From positions 1 through 63,018 of the forward strand of contig CAJOFV010000002.1 of the NCBI GenBank assembly GCA_905233925.1: a DNA stretch of 63,018 bases, given 5' to 3'. The translations under genes and the position numbers were made by a program. Within the stretch, counting starts at the first letter, position 1; each line of letters opens with the position of its first letter. Under the pieces are notes generated by a model that was given only the letters and a program-made list of their open reading frames with translations, was not told the DNA's origin and ran no database searches. Source of the DNA: Paludibacteraceae bacterium (GTDB lineage: Bacteria > Bacteroidota > Bacteroidia > Bacteroidales > Paludibacteraceae). This document shows, in pieces, positions 10,804-21,600 of this stretch.

Positions 10804-10862
10804 TTTGGCAGGTGCATGTTATAGTCGGGGTAAATATAAAAGCGACCGGAATGGTCGCCTAG

Positions 10863-10935
10863 TGGTACCTCTTGGAGTTGAACCAAGGACACATGGATTT
10901 TCAGTCCATTGCTCTACCACCTGAGCTAAGGTACC
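10863..10935 (-). tRNA. tRNA-Phe (anticodon GAA)
   Basis: Cloverleaf: GGTACCT/AGGTACC acceptor, anticodon loop CTGAAAA, GGTTCAACTCC T-arm. Confidence 0.93.
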
Positions 10936-10994
10936 TGGCGCTTTTTCTTTCCAAAAATCCGCACCTCGCAAGGTAATTCGGCCGAAAAAGCGTG

Positions 10995-11025
10995 CAAAAG
11001 TACTGCTTTTTTTTGAATTACCAAA
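10995..11025 (-). promoter_or_regulatory. Promoter TTTG-N19-TACTTTTG upstream of tRNA-Phe
   Basis: Motif match; back-to-back with trmO promoter. Confidence 0.65.
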
Positions 11026-11030
11026 ATATT

Positions 11031-11062
11031 TTTGCATTTTTTGTGATTTTTTTGTACTTTTG
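11031..11062 (+). promoter_or_regulatory. Promoter TTTG-N20-TACTTTTG upstream of trmO
   Basis: Motif match. Confidence 0.7.
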
Positions 11063-11080
11063 CGGCAAAATTTGTGAAAA

Positions 11081-11881
11081 ATGATAACTGAACTGCACAA
11101 AATTGCCCATGCGGAGAACCATTTTACCGATAAGTTCGGCATCCCGCGCCAGTCGCGCGAGGAGTCGTTGATTGAGACCCGCATCGTCTTTGAACCCGCT
11201 TACCGTAATCCGGATGCTATACGGGGAATAGAAGGGTATTCCCACCTTTGGCTGATTTGGGGATTTTCAAAAAACGAAGAGAAGCAAAATACTAAAGAAG
11301 TTTCATCTTCTTCCTGTTCTTCATTCTCATCTTCATCTTCATTTTCATCTTCATCACCATCATCTTCTTCATCTCCATCGTCATCTGCCGCTTCCTGGTC
11401 TGCGACTGTCCGTCCGCCGCGGTTAGGCGGGAATACGCGAGTAGGCGTGTTTGCGAGCCGCAGTCCATTCCGTCCGAATCCTTTGGGACTGAGTTCTGTC
11501 AAGTTGCTCCGCGTCGAGAACGGCGCTGAAGGTCATGTGCTTGTTGTTTCAGGCGCGGATCTTCTTAACGGGACACCTATATATGATATAAAGCCGTATT
11601 TGCCGTATTCTGACAGCCATCCGGAGGCCACGAACGGCTTTGCCGAAGAGACGAAGGACTATCGTCTGGAAGTGGTGGGACTTGATGTGGCGGAATGCCC
11701 GGAAATAGGCGCTTCTGTGCGTGCCGAGCTGCGTGAAATCCTGTCGCAAGATCCGCGTCCCGCCTATCAGGATGACCCCGAAAGGATTTACAAACTGGAT
11801 TATGCGGGTTTGAATGTCGCTTTCAGCGTTAAAAATGGTAAACTTTATGTCAAAAATATCACTAAAAGTGATAGAAAATGA
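11081..11881 (+). CDS. trmO: tRNA (N6-threonylcarbamoyladenosine37-N6)-methyltransferase TrmO (TsaA/YaeB-like) with polyserine insertion
   Basis: GIPRQS, GYSHLWLIWGF, VRPPRLGGNTRVGVFASRSPFRPNPLGLS, DIKPYLPYSD motifs. Confidence 0.9.
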   Translation: MITELHKIAHAENHFTDKFGIPRQSREESLIETRIVFEPAYRNPDAIRGIEGYSHLWLIWGFSKNEEKQNTKEVSSSSCSSFSSSSSFSSSSPSSSSSPSSSAASWSATVRPPRLGGNTRVGVFASRSPFRPNPLGLSSVKLLRVENGAEGHVLVVSGADLLNGTPIYDIKPYLPYSDSHPEATNGFAEETKDYRLEVVGLDVAECPEIGASVRAELREILSQDPRPAYQDDPERIYKLDYAGLNVAFSVKNGKLYVKNITKSDRK

Positions 11882-11899
11882 AAAAAAGTGATTGAAATT

Positions 11900-11931
11900 C
11901 TTGCGTGTTCGAAAAAAAAGTAGTAATTTTG
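11900..11931 (+). promoter_or_regulatory. Promoter CTTG-N20-TAATTTTG upstream of amylase block
   Basis: Motif match (one deviation in -33). Confidence 0.6.
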
Positions 11932-11998
11932 CCGGTCGTTTGTTCATAACGGCCTTTAATTTGAAAAAAATATTATTAACCTTATAAGTGTTTAATAG

Positions 11999-14900
11999 AT
12001 GAAAAAGTTTTCGATTTTCTTTCTGTTAGTATGTTTTGCGCTGGTATCATACGCGCAATCGTACGGTATCATGATTAGTGGTACGGATTACCACGCGGGT
12101 ACGTTGAATCCGACTCCGCTGGATCCCTCGTTTACCGAGTATCAGGTGTTGGGTGTTGAGGTGGCGGCCAACGCGACCTTGCAGTTATGGGACAAGGATA
12201 ATGCTGCCGGTTGGGCGGTTGACCTTGACGCTGCAAGCGTTAAAGCTATTACCAAGAGTGGTGACCACTATGTATGCGCTACAGCTGGTTGCTATGATTT
12301 TTACATTAAATTGAAATATGGCGCTGACCAGCTCTATATTGGTGCTTGTGCCGGCGGCGGTGGCGGCGAAGGTGACTGCAAGGACGGCCCTTACGGTATC
12401 ACCGTGAATGGTAAGACCGTAGATGCTCCGTTGTATGGAGAGCCTGACGCACAAGGTCGTATCCAGTACAAGGCTGCTTGCGTGGAATTGGCAAAAGGCG
12501 ACGAGATTAAGCTTATTAACCAAAGTTGCGATGCTACATGGATGGTCGATATCGACCCCTATGGCGAATATCAGAAGTTCACAGGCGGTAAAGAGGCTGG
12601 AAAAATCACCTGCACCACAGCGGGGAAATATGATTTCTATATCAAACTGAGTGCAACGGAAGGTGATGTGCTCTATATCGGCGAATGCGGCGGTGGCGGC
12701 GGCGGAGATGACCCCGCATCGGACCGTCCGAGTTATGCCACATCCGTTCCTTCCCAGGCGCCGGATGTGATTCTCCAGGCTTTCTACTATGACTCGTACG
12801 AGAAGGGCAAAGGTGCAGGTACCAACCTTTATGGCGATACCAAATGGACCACCTTGCTGCCGCAGGCAAGCGAGATAAGCGCCTACTTCGACATCGTATG
12901 GCTCCCGCCTTCGGCAATGTCGGAGGGCGGAACCGGTTACCACCCGAGACAATACAGCAACCAGTCCAGCGCTTGGGGAAGCCGTAGCGACCTTGACAAA
13001 CTCGTGGCTGCTTTCCATAACGGTGGCGCGAAAGTGGTCGGCGACATCGTGGCCAACCATGCCGGCTGCAAAAGCTCATGGTGTGATTATTTCGAAATGG
13101 ACTTTGGCGCATACGGCAAGTTCCAGCCCGATGCATCATGGATTACCAACGATGATGAGGTCTGGTCTTCTTCCGATCCAGGTGCTTCTGAATGCAAGAA
13201 AGGTTCCGGCGCCAAGGCGGACGACGGCTATGGCAGTGAGGCCAAATACGGCGCAGCACGTGACTGGGACCATCAGCAGGAGCAGGTGCGGGCGATGTTC
13301 CGTGCTTATCTCAAATGGATGAAGAACGTGATGATGTTCGACGGCTGGCGCTATGACTACTGCAAAGGATTCCACATGTCGCATGTAAATGATTACAACG
13401 CTGCGGCGAAGAACTATATCTCCATCCTTGAATTCTGGTCCAGCAAAGAGGATATTATGGACCGTATCAAAGACGCCGGATACAATACCATGGCGTTCGA
13501 CTTCCCCACCAAATACCAGGCCTTCAACGACGGTATTGCCAAAGGCAACTACGCAAACTGCAAGATGACGGGTCTGCTCGGTATGGGAAATGCCAAGTAC
13601 GCGGTAACCTTCGTGGACAACCACGACACATTCCTGCGTGACGACAACGAGGTGTACGGCAACGGTAATTCGATGAACCACAAGAACGAAATGCTTCAGT
13701 GTAACGCCTTCATTCTCGCTATGCCTGGTATCCCGTGCGTGCTTTATCCGCACTGGAAGTCCTGGAAGGCAGAAATCAAGCCGATGATTGAGGCACGGCA
13801 CAAGGCAGGTGTTCACTCTGAGAGCGCTGTTTCCGAAGAATCGGCAGAATCTGGCGGCTATACCTGCAAAGTGACCGGTAAGAACGGCTGGTTAGTGCTC
13901 CAGTTGGGTAACAAGGTGACGAGTTCCTACTCAGGCGCAACGAAAGCGGCTTCCGGAAACGGCTACGCCATCTGGGTGCACACGAACGGCGATGTGGCTC
14001 CGCAGGTAATCGTTACCCCGGGCGACACGAAGTTCAAAGATGCAGCTGCCGGTATCACCGTAAGTCTTGAGGCGGTAGGCGGTACGGGCGACGGCGTTAT
14101 CTACTACACCACCGATGGCACAGACCCGACCACTACTTCCAAATCCATCAGCAAGAAAGGAACGCTGAACTTCAAGGAGACCACAACCCTCAAGGTAATG
14201 GGCGTTTGCGGTACGGCGAAGTCGGAAATCCAAACCTTCAAATACACCTATGTTGACCAGAAAGGCGGTATTACGGTGCGTTTTCTGAAACCCGCTGATT
14301 GGACGAGCGTGTACTTCTTCGCATGGAAAGGTGAAACCCAAATCCTCGGCGGCTGGCCCGGTAAGGCAATGGCTCAAGGGGCTGACGGATGGTATTCGCA
14401 GACATTTGACGAGCAATATACGGAGTTTAACTTCATCATTAACCAGGGCAAAACCGGCATGCAGTCCGGTGACCTGCTCATTGAGAGTGACATGTGTTAC
14501 ACCTGGGAAGGCCAGAACGAGAAGGAAATCGACTGTGATGCACCGATTGTGGTGGACTTCGGATTGTCGGTATCCCCTGCATCCCAGATATTCCGCGATA
14601 ACACGAATGGTATCAAGGTGACGCTGACCGTTGTTGCCGGTTCAGATGCAGCCAAGATTTACTATACCACCGATGGCTCGGAACCGACCACTTCATCGCA
14701 ATCTTTCACCAAAGCCGGTGAGTTGACCTTCAAGCAGACTACTACACTCAAGGCGTTTGCCATGGACGGTTCGAAGAAGACCGAGGTCGTTACCAGAACT
14801 TACACATACAAGGAGCCGCAGAGCGGACCGATTACTGTATCGTTCAAGTCTCCGGGATGGAGTAAGGTGAACCTCTACGCATGGACAACGGATGCCAGCC

Positions 14901-15250
14901 AGACTCCAGTATTGGGTAAGTGGCCCGGCACGCAGATGACCCAGCAAGACCAGTACGGTGCATATTATTACACCTTCGATGCGCAATACAAGGCTATCAA
15001 TATCATCTGGAACAACGGTTCAGACCAAACCAGCGATATTCTTGTAGAGGAGAATTCCTGCTTCGTTTGGAATACGGAGGCTAAAGATGCCGATTTGGTG
15101 GATTGCGATGCCATGGGCGTAGAGAACATCGCGAAAGATACTCCGAGACTCGACTTCAAAGCGCCGATGTACAATATTCTCGGTCAGCAAGTGGATGCTA
15201 CGTACCGCGGAATTATTATCCAAAACGGACATAAGTTCCTGATTCAATAA
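11999..15250 (+). CDS. Secreted multidomain GH13 alpha-amylase: two N-terminal repeat modules, GH13, two (chitobiase-C-like + CBM26-like) units, C-terminal sorting-like tail
   Basis: GWRYDYCKGF, SILEFW, FVDNHDTF catalytic motifs; YYTTDGTDPTT repeats; tail YNILGQQV..GIIIQNGHKF. Confidence 0.88.
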   Translation: MKKFSIFFLLVCFALVSYAQSYGIMISGTDYHAGTLNPTPLDPSFTEYQVLGVEVAANATLQLWDKDNAAGWAVDLDAASVKAITKSGDHYVCATAGCYDFYIKLKYGADQLYIGACAGGGGGEGDCKDGPYGITVNGKTVDAPLYGEPDAQGRIQYKAACVELAKGDEIKLINQSCDATWMVDIDPYGEYQKFTGGKEAGKITCTTAGKYDFYIKLSATEGDVLYIGECGGGGGGDDPASDRPSYATSVPSQAPDVILQAFYYDSYEKGKGAGTNLYGDTKWTTLLPQASEISAYFDIVWLPPSAMSEGGTGYHPRQYSNQSSAWGSRSDLDKLVAAFHNGGAKVVGDIVANHAGCKSSWCDYFEMDFGAYGKFQPDASWITNDDEVWSSSDPGASECKKGSGAKADDGYGSEAKYGAARDWDHQQEQVRAMFRAYLKWMKNVMMFDGWRYDYCKGFHMSHVNDYNAAAKNYISILEFWSSKEDIMDRIKDAGYNTMAFDFPTKYQAFNDGIAKGNYANCKMTGLLGMGNAKYAVTFVDNHDTFLRDDNEVYGNGNSMNHKNEMLQCNAFILAMPGIPCVLYPHWKSWKAEIKPMIEARHKAGVHSESAVSEESAESGGYTCKVTGKNGWLVLQLGNKVTSSYSGATKAASGNGYAIWVHTNGDVAPQVIVTPGDTKFKDAAAGITVSLEAVGGTGDGVIYYTTDGTDPTTTSKSISKKGTLNFKETTTLKVMGVCGTAKSEIQTFKYTYVDQKGGITVRFLKPADWTSVYFFAWKGETQILGGWPGKAMAQGADGWYSQTFDEQYTEFNFIINQGKTGMQSGDLLIESDMCYTWEGQNEKEIDCDAPIVVDFGLSVSPASQIFRDNTNGIKVTLTVVAGSDAAKIYYTTDGSEPTTSSQSFTKAGELTFKQTTTLKAFAMDGSKKTEVVTRTYTYKEPQSGPITVSFKSPGWSKVNLYAWTTDASQTPVLGKWPGTQMTQQDQYGAYYYTFDAQYKAINIIWNNGSDQTSDILVEENSCFVWNTEAKDADLVDCDAMGVENIAKDTPRLDFKAPMYNILGQQVDATYRGIIIQNGHKFLIQ

Positions 15251-15290
15251 TAGGGTTTGCCCCCATCCCAACGGGTGGGGGAGCCCTTTA
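15249..15290 (+). terminator. G/C-rich hairpin after first amylase
   Basis: AGGG..CCCCCATCCC-AAC-GGGTGGGGG..CCCTTT. Confidence 0.6.
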
Positions 15291-15292
15291 TC

Positions 15293-15324
15293 CCGATATC
15301 TCTTGATACCGAGATACCGAAAAA
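15293..15324. repeat. 8-bp register words CCGATATC TCTTGATA CCGAGATA CCGAAAAA
   Basis: Read directly; degenerate. Confidence 0.5.
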
Positions 15325-15326
15325 AC

Positions 15327-17123
15327 ATGACCATGAAAAAAATCACTCTAATAGTAGGTGCGTTATTTGTCGCAATAACCATGTCTGCTACCAGTTATGG
15401 TATCATGATTAATGGCAGCGATTACCATGCCGGCACAGAGAACCCAACGCCCGGAGATCCTTCCTTTAAGGAGTATATGGTCTTGGGTGTGTCTGTTCCT
15501 GCCAACGCGAGCTTGCAGTTGTGGGACCAGGATAACAATGCCGGTTGGGCGGTGGATTTGGATAATGCCTCTGTTGCAGGAATATCGCGGAGCGGAGATC
15601 ATTATATCTGCTCCACGGCGGGCTGCTATGATTTCTATATCAAATTGAAATATAACGCTGACCAACTCTATATCGGTGCTTGTTCCGGTAGCGGAGGTGG
15701 TGAAGGCGGCGGTGACGATCCCGGACCTGTCAATCCCGGTCAGGATTTCACTAATGCTGTTCCCTCGCAATGTACGGATGTGATGCTTCAAGCTTTCTAT
15801 TGGGGCTCTAATTCGGATAATACCTATGGTACTTCAAAATGGACTGCGCTTCAGTCACAGGCCTCCGAGATTTCTCAATATTTCCAACTTGTCTGGTTGC
15901 CGCCTTCATGTGTGGCTGAAGATGCAATGGGATACCTCCCGAAGCAGTACCATAATCAATCAAGCAAGATGGGGAACCAGTCCGAGTTGCAATCGCTTAT
16001 CAGTGCGTTACATAACGGCGGAACCCGCGTTATTGCCGATGTGGTGATTAATCACGCTTCCAATAAAAGCAGCTGGGTGGATTTCTGGGAGCAGGATTTT
16101 GGCTCCTATGGCAAATTCCAACCGCAAAGCACATGGATTACCAGCGATGATGAGGCGAAAGGAAAAGGCTCTTTGAGCAATAACGCCGATGACGGACAAG
16201 AGTCCAATCGCAATTACGGTGCAGCCCGGGACTGGGACCATAAATTGTCCGATGTCCAGAATATGTGCAAAGCCTACCTCAAGTTCTTGAAAGGTACCGT
16301 GAAATATGATGGTTATCGTTTTGATTACTGCGTGGGTTTCCATGTATCGCATATCAATGACTATGTGTCTGCAGCTAAACCGTATATCTCCGTGATGGAA
16401 TATTGGAATGGCAATGCCAGCACGTTGAAGACGCGTATTGACCAAGCCGGTAAGAATACTATGACTTTTGACTTTGCATTATTCCATAACTCGATTCAGC
16501 AAGGTATTGCCAGCAGTTCATATTCCAAGTTGGCTAATGGTGGCCTTCGTGGGCAGGGCTATCAGAAATATGCCGTTACTTTTGTGGATAATCACGACAC
16601 GTTCAATCGTTCTGATAACGCTGACTGCGGCAATAAGAAGGACGGAAGCTCCATTAACGACAAAGAGTTGATTATGCAAAGCAATGCCTATATACTTTCT
16701 ATGCCGGGAATACCTTGTGTGTTCTATCCGCATTGGTATAAGTATAAATCGGATATCAAGGCAATGATTGCTGCTCGTCGGAATGCGGGTATTCACTCCG
16801 AGAGTGCCGTTTCCGAAACATCAGGTAACGGTTATTACGAGGCTACAGTAACCGGCAAATACGGCGCTGTGATTCTGTATCTCGGTTCTTCGGCTTCTAA
16901 GTCCGCTCCTTCCGGCTACAAGCAGGCTGTTAAGGGAACAAAGTACGCGATGTACTATACCGGCGAGAAACCGCAGGAACCCGAGGCAATTGAAAATGCG
17001 GAGGTGTTGCAGACTCCTGCTCTTGATACACAACACCCTATATATAATATAATAGGTCAGCAAGTTGATGCCTCCTATCGTGGTATCGTCATCCAAAACG
17101 GACATAAATATTTTATACCATAA
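15327..17123 (+). CDS. Secreted GH13 alpha-amylase with one N-terminal repeat module and sorting-like tail
   Basis: YDGYRFDYCVGF, SVMEYW, FVDNHDTF; tail YNIIGQQV..GIVIQNGHKY. Confidence 0.9.
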   Translation: MTMKKITLIVGALFVAITMSATSYGIMINGSDYHAGTENPTPGDPSFKEYMVLGVSVPANASLQLWDQDNNAGWAVDLDNASVAGISRSGDHYICSTAGCYDFYIKLKYNADQLYIGACSGSGGGEGGGDDPGPVNPGQDFTNAVPSQCTDVMLQAFYWGSNSDNTYGTSKWTALQSQASEISQYFQLVWLPPSCVAEDAMGYLPKQYHNQSSKMGNQSELQSLISALHNGGTRVIADVVINHASNKSSWVDFWEQDFGSYGKFQPQSTWITSDDEAKGKGSLSNNADDGQESNRNYGAARDWDHKLSDVQNMCKAYLKFLKGTVKYDGYRFDYCVGFHVSHINDYVSAAKPYISVMEYWNGNASTLKTRIDQAGKNTMTFDFALFHNSIQQGIASSSYSKLANGGLRGQGYQKYAVTFVDNHDTFNRSDNADCGNKKDGSSINDKELIMQSNAYILSMPGIPCVFYPHWYKYKSDIKAMIAARRNAGIHSESAVSETSGNGYYEATVTGKYGAVILYLGSSASKSAPSGYKQAVKGTKYAMYYTGEKPQEPEAIENAEVLQTPALDTQHPIYNIIGQQVDASYRGIVIQNGHKYFIP

Positions 17124-17164
17124 ATAAAAACAACAATAATTAACCAAATTAAAATTTAATGCTT

Positions 17165-18508
17165 ATGAGAAAATTTCTCTTCTTTGCGGCAGCCGCACTG
17201 TGTTCCCTGTCGCTGAGTGCCGCCTCTTACGGCATTATGATTAACGGAACGGATTATCACGCAGGAACGGAAAACCCGAATCCGCTGGATAAATCTTTTA
17301 AAGAGTATTATGTTTTGGGTGTTGAAGTTGCCAAGGATGCAACGGTTCAACTTTATGATCAGGACAATTCTGCCGGTTGGGCAGTTGATCTCGATGCAGC
17401 AAGCACAAAGGCTTTTGCTAAAGATGGTGACCACTATGTATGCTCTGAGGCTGGCTGCTATGATTTCTACATCAAATTGAAATATCAAGCTGACCAACTC
17501 TATATCGAAGCCTGCAAGGGCGGCGGTGAAGGTGGCGAAGGCGGCCAAGGTGGTGGCGAAGGTGGCGGCGAAACCGCTTCCTATGGTATCATGATTAATG
17601 GTACTGAATATCACGCTGGAACACTTAATCCGAATCCACTGGACGCTTCTTTCAAAGAATATGCTGTTACAGGAGTCTCTGTGGCAGAAGGTGCTACGCT
17701 CCAACTCTATGATCAGGCTAACAATGCTGGTTGGGCAGTACCTCTGGATAATGCCAGCGTAGCAGGTATCGCACAGGATGGAGACCATTATGTTTGCTCT
17801 GTTGCAGGTTGCTATGATTTCTATATCAAGCTTAAGATGAATGCAGACCAACTCTACATCGGCGCTTGCGGTGGTGGCGAAGGCGGCGAAGGTGGTGGTG
17901 GCGGAACCAGCGATCACACTGTTGATGGCCTTTACCTCATCGGCGAATGGAACGGAAAAGTATATGGTGATGGCGATGACTATGCAAATTTCATCGACGA
18001 AAATATGTTCGTGGATTGCAAAATCTCCAAAACCTTCGAGGATTCCGATCCGGAACGCTCGGCATGCTGGATTCGTGCGAAAGCGAAACTCGATGGCGGT
18101 ACAGGATGGATGTTCTTCTCAACCGATGGCTGGCAAGGTGACGGCAAACAAACTGTTACGCTCTACAGCGCTAAGTATCTGTACGAAATCGGTCATGATG
18201 GCAATTCCGAACGCTGGTCTGTTCCTACCAACAAGAAACTGAACATTACCGTCAAAGTCGTTAGCGACCATGAACTCCAACTCTCACTTGTGGATGATGC
18301 TGCATACGCTACTTGGACCTGCGGAAAACTCCCGTGGGAAGGCGGTGAAGGCGGCGAAGGCGGCGAAGGTGGCGAAGGTGGCGAAGAAGCCATCGAGAAT
18401 GTCGCTGTTCTCAACCTCGACGCTCCGATGTTTGATGTACTTGGCCGTCAGGTTACGGACGAGTATCATGGCATCGTAATCCAAAACGGACACAAATTTA
18501 TCCGCTAA
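17165..18508 (+). CDS. Secreted non-catalytic protein: two tandem repeat modules, one unassigned domain, (GGE)n linkers, sorting-like tail
   Basis: Modules nearly identical to those in the flanking amylases; tail FDVLGRQV..GIVIQNGHKF. Confidence 0.75.
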   Translation: MRKFLFFAAAALCSLSLSAASYGIMINGTDYHAGTENPNPLDKSFKEYYVLGVEVAKDATVQLYDQDNSAGWAVDLDAASTKAFAKDGDHYVCSEAGCYDFYIKLKYQADQLYIEACKGGGEGGEGGQGGGEGGGETASYGIMINGTEYHAGTLNPNPLDASFKEYAVTGVSVAEGATLQLYDQANNAGWAVPLDNASVAGIAQDGDHYVCSVAGCYDFYIKLKMNADQLYIGACGGGEGGEGGGGGTSDHTVDGLYLIGEWNGKVYGDGDDYANFIDENMFVDCKISKTFEDSDPERSACWIRAKAKLDGGTGWMFFSTDGWQGDGKQTVTLYSAKYLYEIGHDGNSERWSVPTNKKLNITVKVVSDHELQLSLVDDAAYATWTCGKLPWEGGEGGEGGEGGEGGEEAIENVAVLNLDAPMFDVLGRQVTDEYHGIVIQNGHKFIR

Positions 18509-18510
18509 TA

Positions 18511-18565
18511 ACCTTCCAACGCCGACGGTCAGCCGACACGCAACCGGCAGATGACCATTGGTGAA
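18511..18565. repeat. 11-bp register array (CCGACGGTCAG / CCGACACGCAA / CCGGCAGATGA / CCATTGGTGAA)
   Basis: Read directly; same word family as 26276-26363. Confidence 0.65.
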
Positions 18566-18625
18566 AGAAGAGGGTTAGTAGATAATATATAATTAACCTT
18601 ATTAATAACTAAAACACAAAACATT

Positions 18626-21600
18626 ATGAGAAAGATTCTTTCTTTAGTAATGGCTGTCCTGTTTACAGGCAGTTTGTTGGCAACTGATTACCAGTTGGTG
18701 AAATCCACATCGGATTTGAAAGTGGGCTCCAAGTACGTGATCGGTAATGCCAAGAGCGGTAAGGGCATATTTATGTCCACCGAAAACCGAGCCAACAACC
18801 GTGGCATTGAAGCGGACATTACCATTACCGATGGTAAGATGACCGCGACTGACAAAGTCCTGGTTCTTGAGCTGGGTGGAAAAGAGGGCGCTTGGACGTT
18901 CAAAACAACCAACTATCTGGGAACAGACGGTTATTTGACGAGCGCGGCTACAGGAAAAAACAACTATTGTAAAGTTTCTGCTACAGAGGAAGATTGCAGC
19001 AAGTTTACAATTGTGTTCAACTCTGCTGACAGTGCGGTTATTACAAGTACCGGTCGTAGCGAGCGCAACATCTTGCGTTACAACAAAACAAATTCCGTTT
19101 TTGCATGCTACACTTCCGGACAAGATTCTATCTTCCTGTACAAGGAAGTAGCAAGCGGCGGTGGCAGTGGTTCGACCACAACAACCATCTACTGCAAGAT
19201 GACACAATCTTGGTGGACGGCTGACGGAGCTGCTGTTGGTGTTCACTATTGGGGAGGCACAAGCGAAGGCACAACATGGCCGGGTGTGCGCATGAGTCCT
19301 GTATCAGGTGAAGAGGGAACGTGGTCGTATGATGTTCCGTCTGATATCACAGGTATTATTTTCACGCGTGTTAATCCCAGCGGTGCTGTTACTGACTGGG
19401 GCGCAAAAACCGGTGACCTGACTCTCCCGACAGATGGTAATGACCTCTACACCATTACTTCTTCTACTGCTGTTTGGGGCAGCCCCTGCGCAGGCGAATG
19501 GTCTAAATATGCTACCGGCGGCGGTGGCGGCGGTGGTTCAACTACTGCATACTACATGAAGAACTGCTGGAACGGTGCGACCGACTGGACATGGAAAGCC
19601 ATGGAGCAGGACGGTGCGAACTATAAACTGTCGAATGTTGTATTCGGTGGCACTGGTGTAAACTACAATACCGCAGAAAGCGACGCCGGTTCCACATGGG
19701 TAGCTATTGACGCTATTGCTGGTGACAAGATTGCTGCTTTGGATACCGTTGACTTGGTTCTTGATCCGGTTGCAAAGACTGTTACTGCTACTTTGCTTGG
19801 CAAGTACGATGCCGGTGGCGGCAGCGGCGGTGGTGGTTCTTCCGAAGCTAAATACTACATCACTGGTAACAGCGCATTGGTAGTTGACGCGGGTCTGACA
19901 GCTGACAAAGCATGGGCTGCTAACGCAATTGCAGTTACTGAGGCTGATGCTTACAAACTGAACTTGAAGGCTGACGTTGCTTACCAGCTGAAAGTGACCA
20001 AAGACGGTACATGGAATGACGGTCAGGTAGTTGGCTACAGCGCATTGACAGGCGACAAGCCCGCCGGTGTAACCGCTGATGGCGATGACAACCTCTGCTT
20101 CTCGTTGTCTGAGGCAGGTGAGGTAATCGTTACCTACAATGCTTCGACCTTCACAATCGCCGGTAAGTTCAATACCAGCGGTGGTGGCGGCGGTTCAACC
20201 GACGCATATTACATGAAGAACTGTTGGAACGGCGCGACCGACTGGACATGGAAAGCCATGGAGCAGGACGGTGCGAACTACAAGCTGTCGAATGTTGTAT
20301 TTGGTGGCACAGGTGTGAACTACAATACAGCAGAGAGCGATGAAGGTTCTACCTGGGTTCCTGCTGAAGAGATTCTCGGAGCCAAGATTGGTGCATTGGA
20401 TACCGTTGATTTGGTTCTTGATCCGGTTGCAAAGACTGTTACAGCAACCTTGATTGGCAAGTATGAGATTCCTTCTGACGCGAAGTACTATATGAAGAAC
20501 AACTGGAACGGTGCAACTGACTGGACTTGGAAAGAAATGACCAAAGACGGTGCAACCTACAAGTTGGAGAACGTAGTATTCGGTGGTACAGGTGTGAACT
20601 TCAATACTAAAGAGGAAGACTCCGGTTCGACATGGGTAGCTGTTGATGCTATTCTTGGCGACAAGATTGCTGCTCTGGATACCGTTACCTTGGTTCTTAA
20701 ACCTGGCGACGCTGAAGTTACGGCTACCTTGCTCGGCAAGTATGAAGGCGGTAGCGGCGGTGGCGGTTCTACCGAAGCGAAGTACTTCATCACCGGTGAC
20801 AGCGCATTGGTAGTTGACGCAGGTCTGGCAGCTGACAAGGCTTGGAACGCTGCTGCTATTGCAGTTACCGAAGCTGATGCTTACAAACTGAACCTGAAAG
20901 CTGACGTTGCTTACAAACTGAAAGTGACCAAAGACGGTACATGGAATGATGGTCAGGTAGTTGGCTATAGCGCATTGACAGGCGACAAGCCCGCCGGTGT
21001 AACAGCTGACGCAGATGACAACATTTGCTTCACGCTCGCAGAGGCAGGTGAGGTAACCGTTACCTACAATGCGACCACCTTCACAATCGCCGGTAACTTC
21101 GACACCAGCAGTGGTGGCGGTTCAACCGACGCAGACTACTACCTGAAGAACTGCTGGAACGGCGGTGACTGGGCTTGGAAAGGAATGACCAAAGACGGTG
21201 ATACCTACAAGCTGGAGAATGTAGTCTTCGGCGGCACGGGTGTGAACTACAACACCGCTCAAGACGACGCAGGTGCAACCTGGGTAGCTATTGAAGAAAT
21301 TCTTGGTGACAAGATTGGCGCGTTGGATACTGTAACCTTCGTATTTAATCCTGTTGCAAAGACTGTTACCGCAACCTTGATTGGCAAGTATCAGGTTCCT
21401 GCTGATGCGAAGTACTATATGAAGAACAACTGGAACGGCGCAACCGACTGGACATGGAAAGAAATGACCAAAGACGGTGCTAACCAAAAGCTGGAGAACG
21501 TTGTCTTCGGTGGCACAGGTGTGAACTACAATACAGCAGAAAGTGATGCAGGTTCCACATGGGTAGCTATTGACGCTATTCTTGGCGACAAGATTGGTGC

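Noticed and set aside
10819-11184. 121-aa minus-strand ORF
   Set aside because: Contains the translated tRNA-Phe; no protein support.
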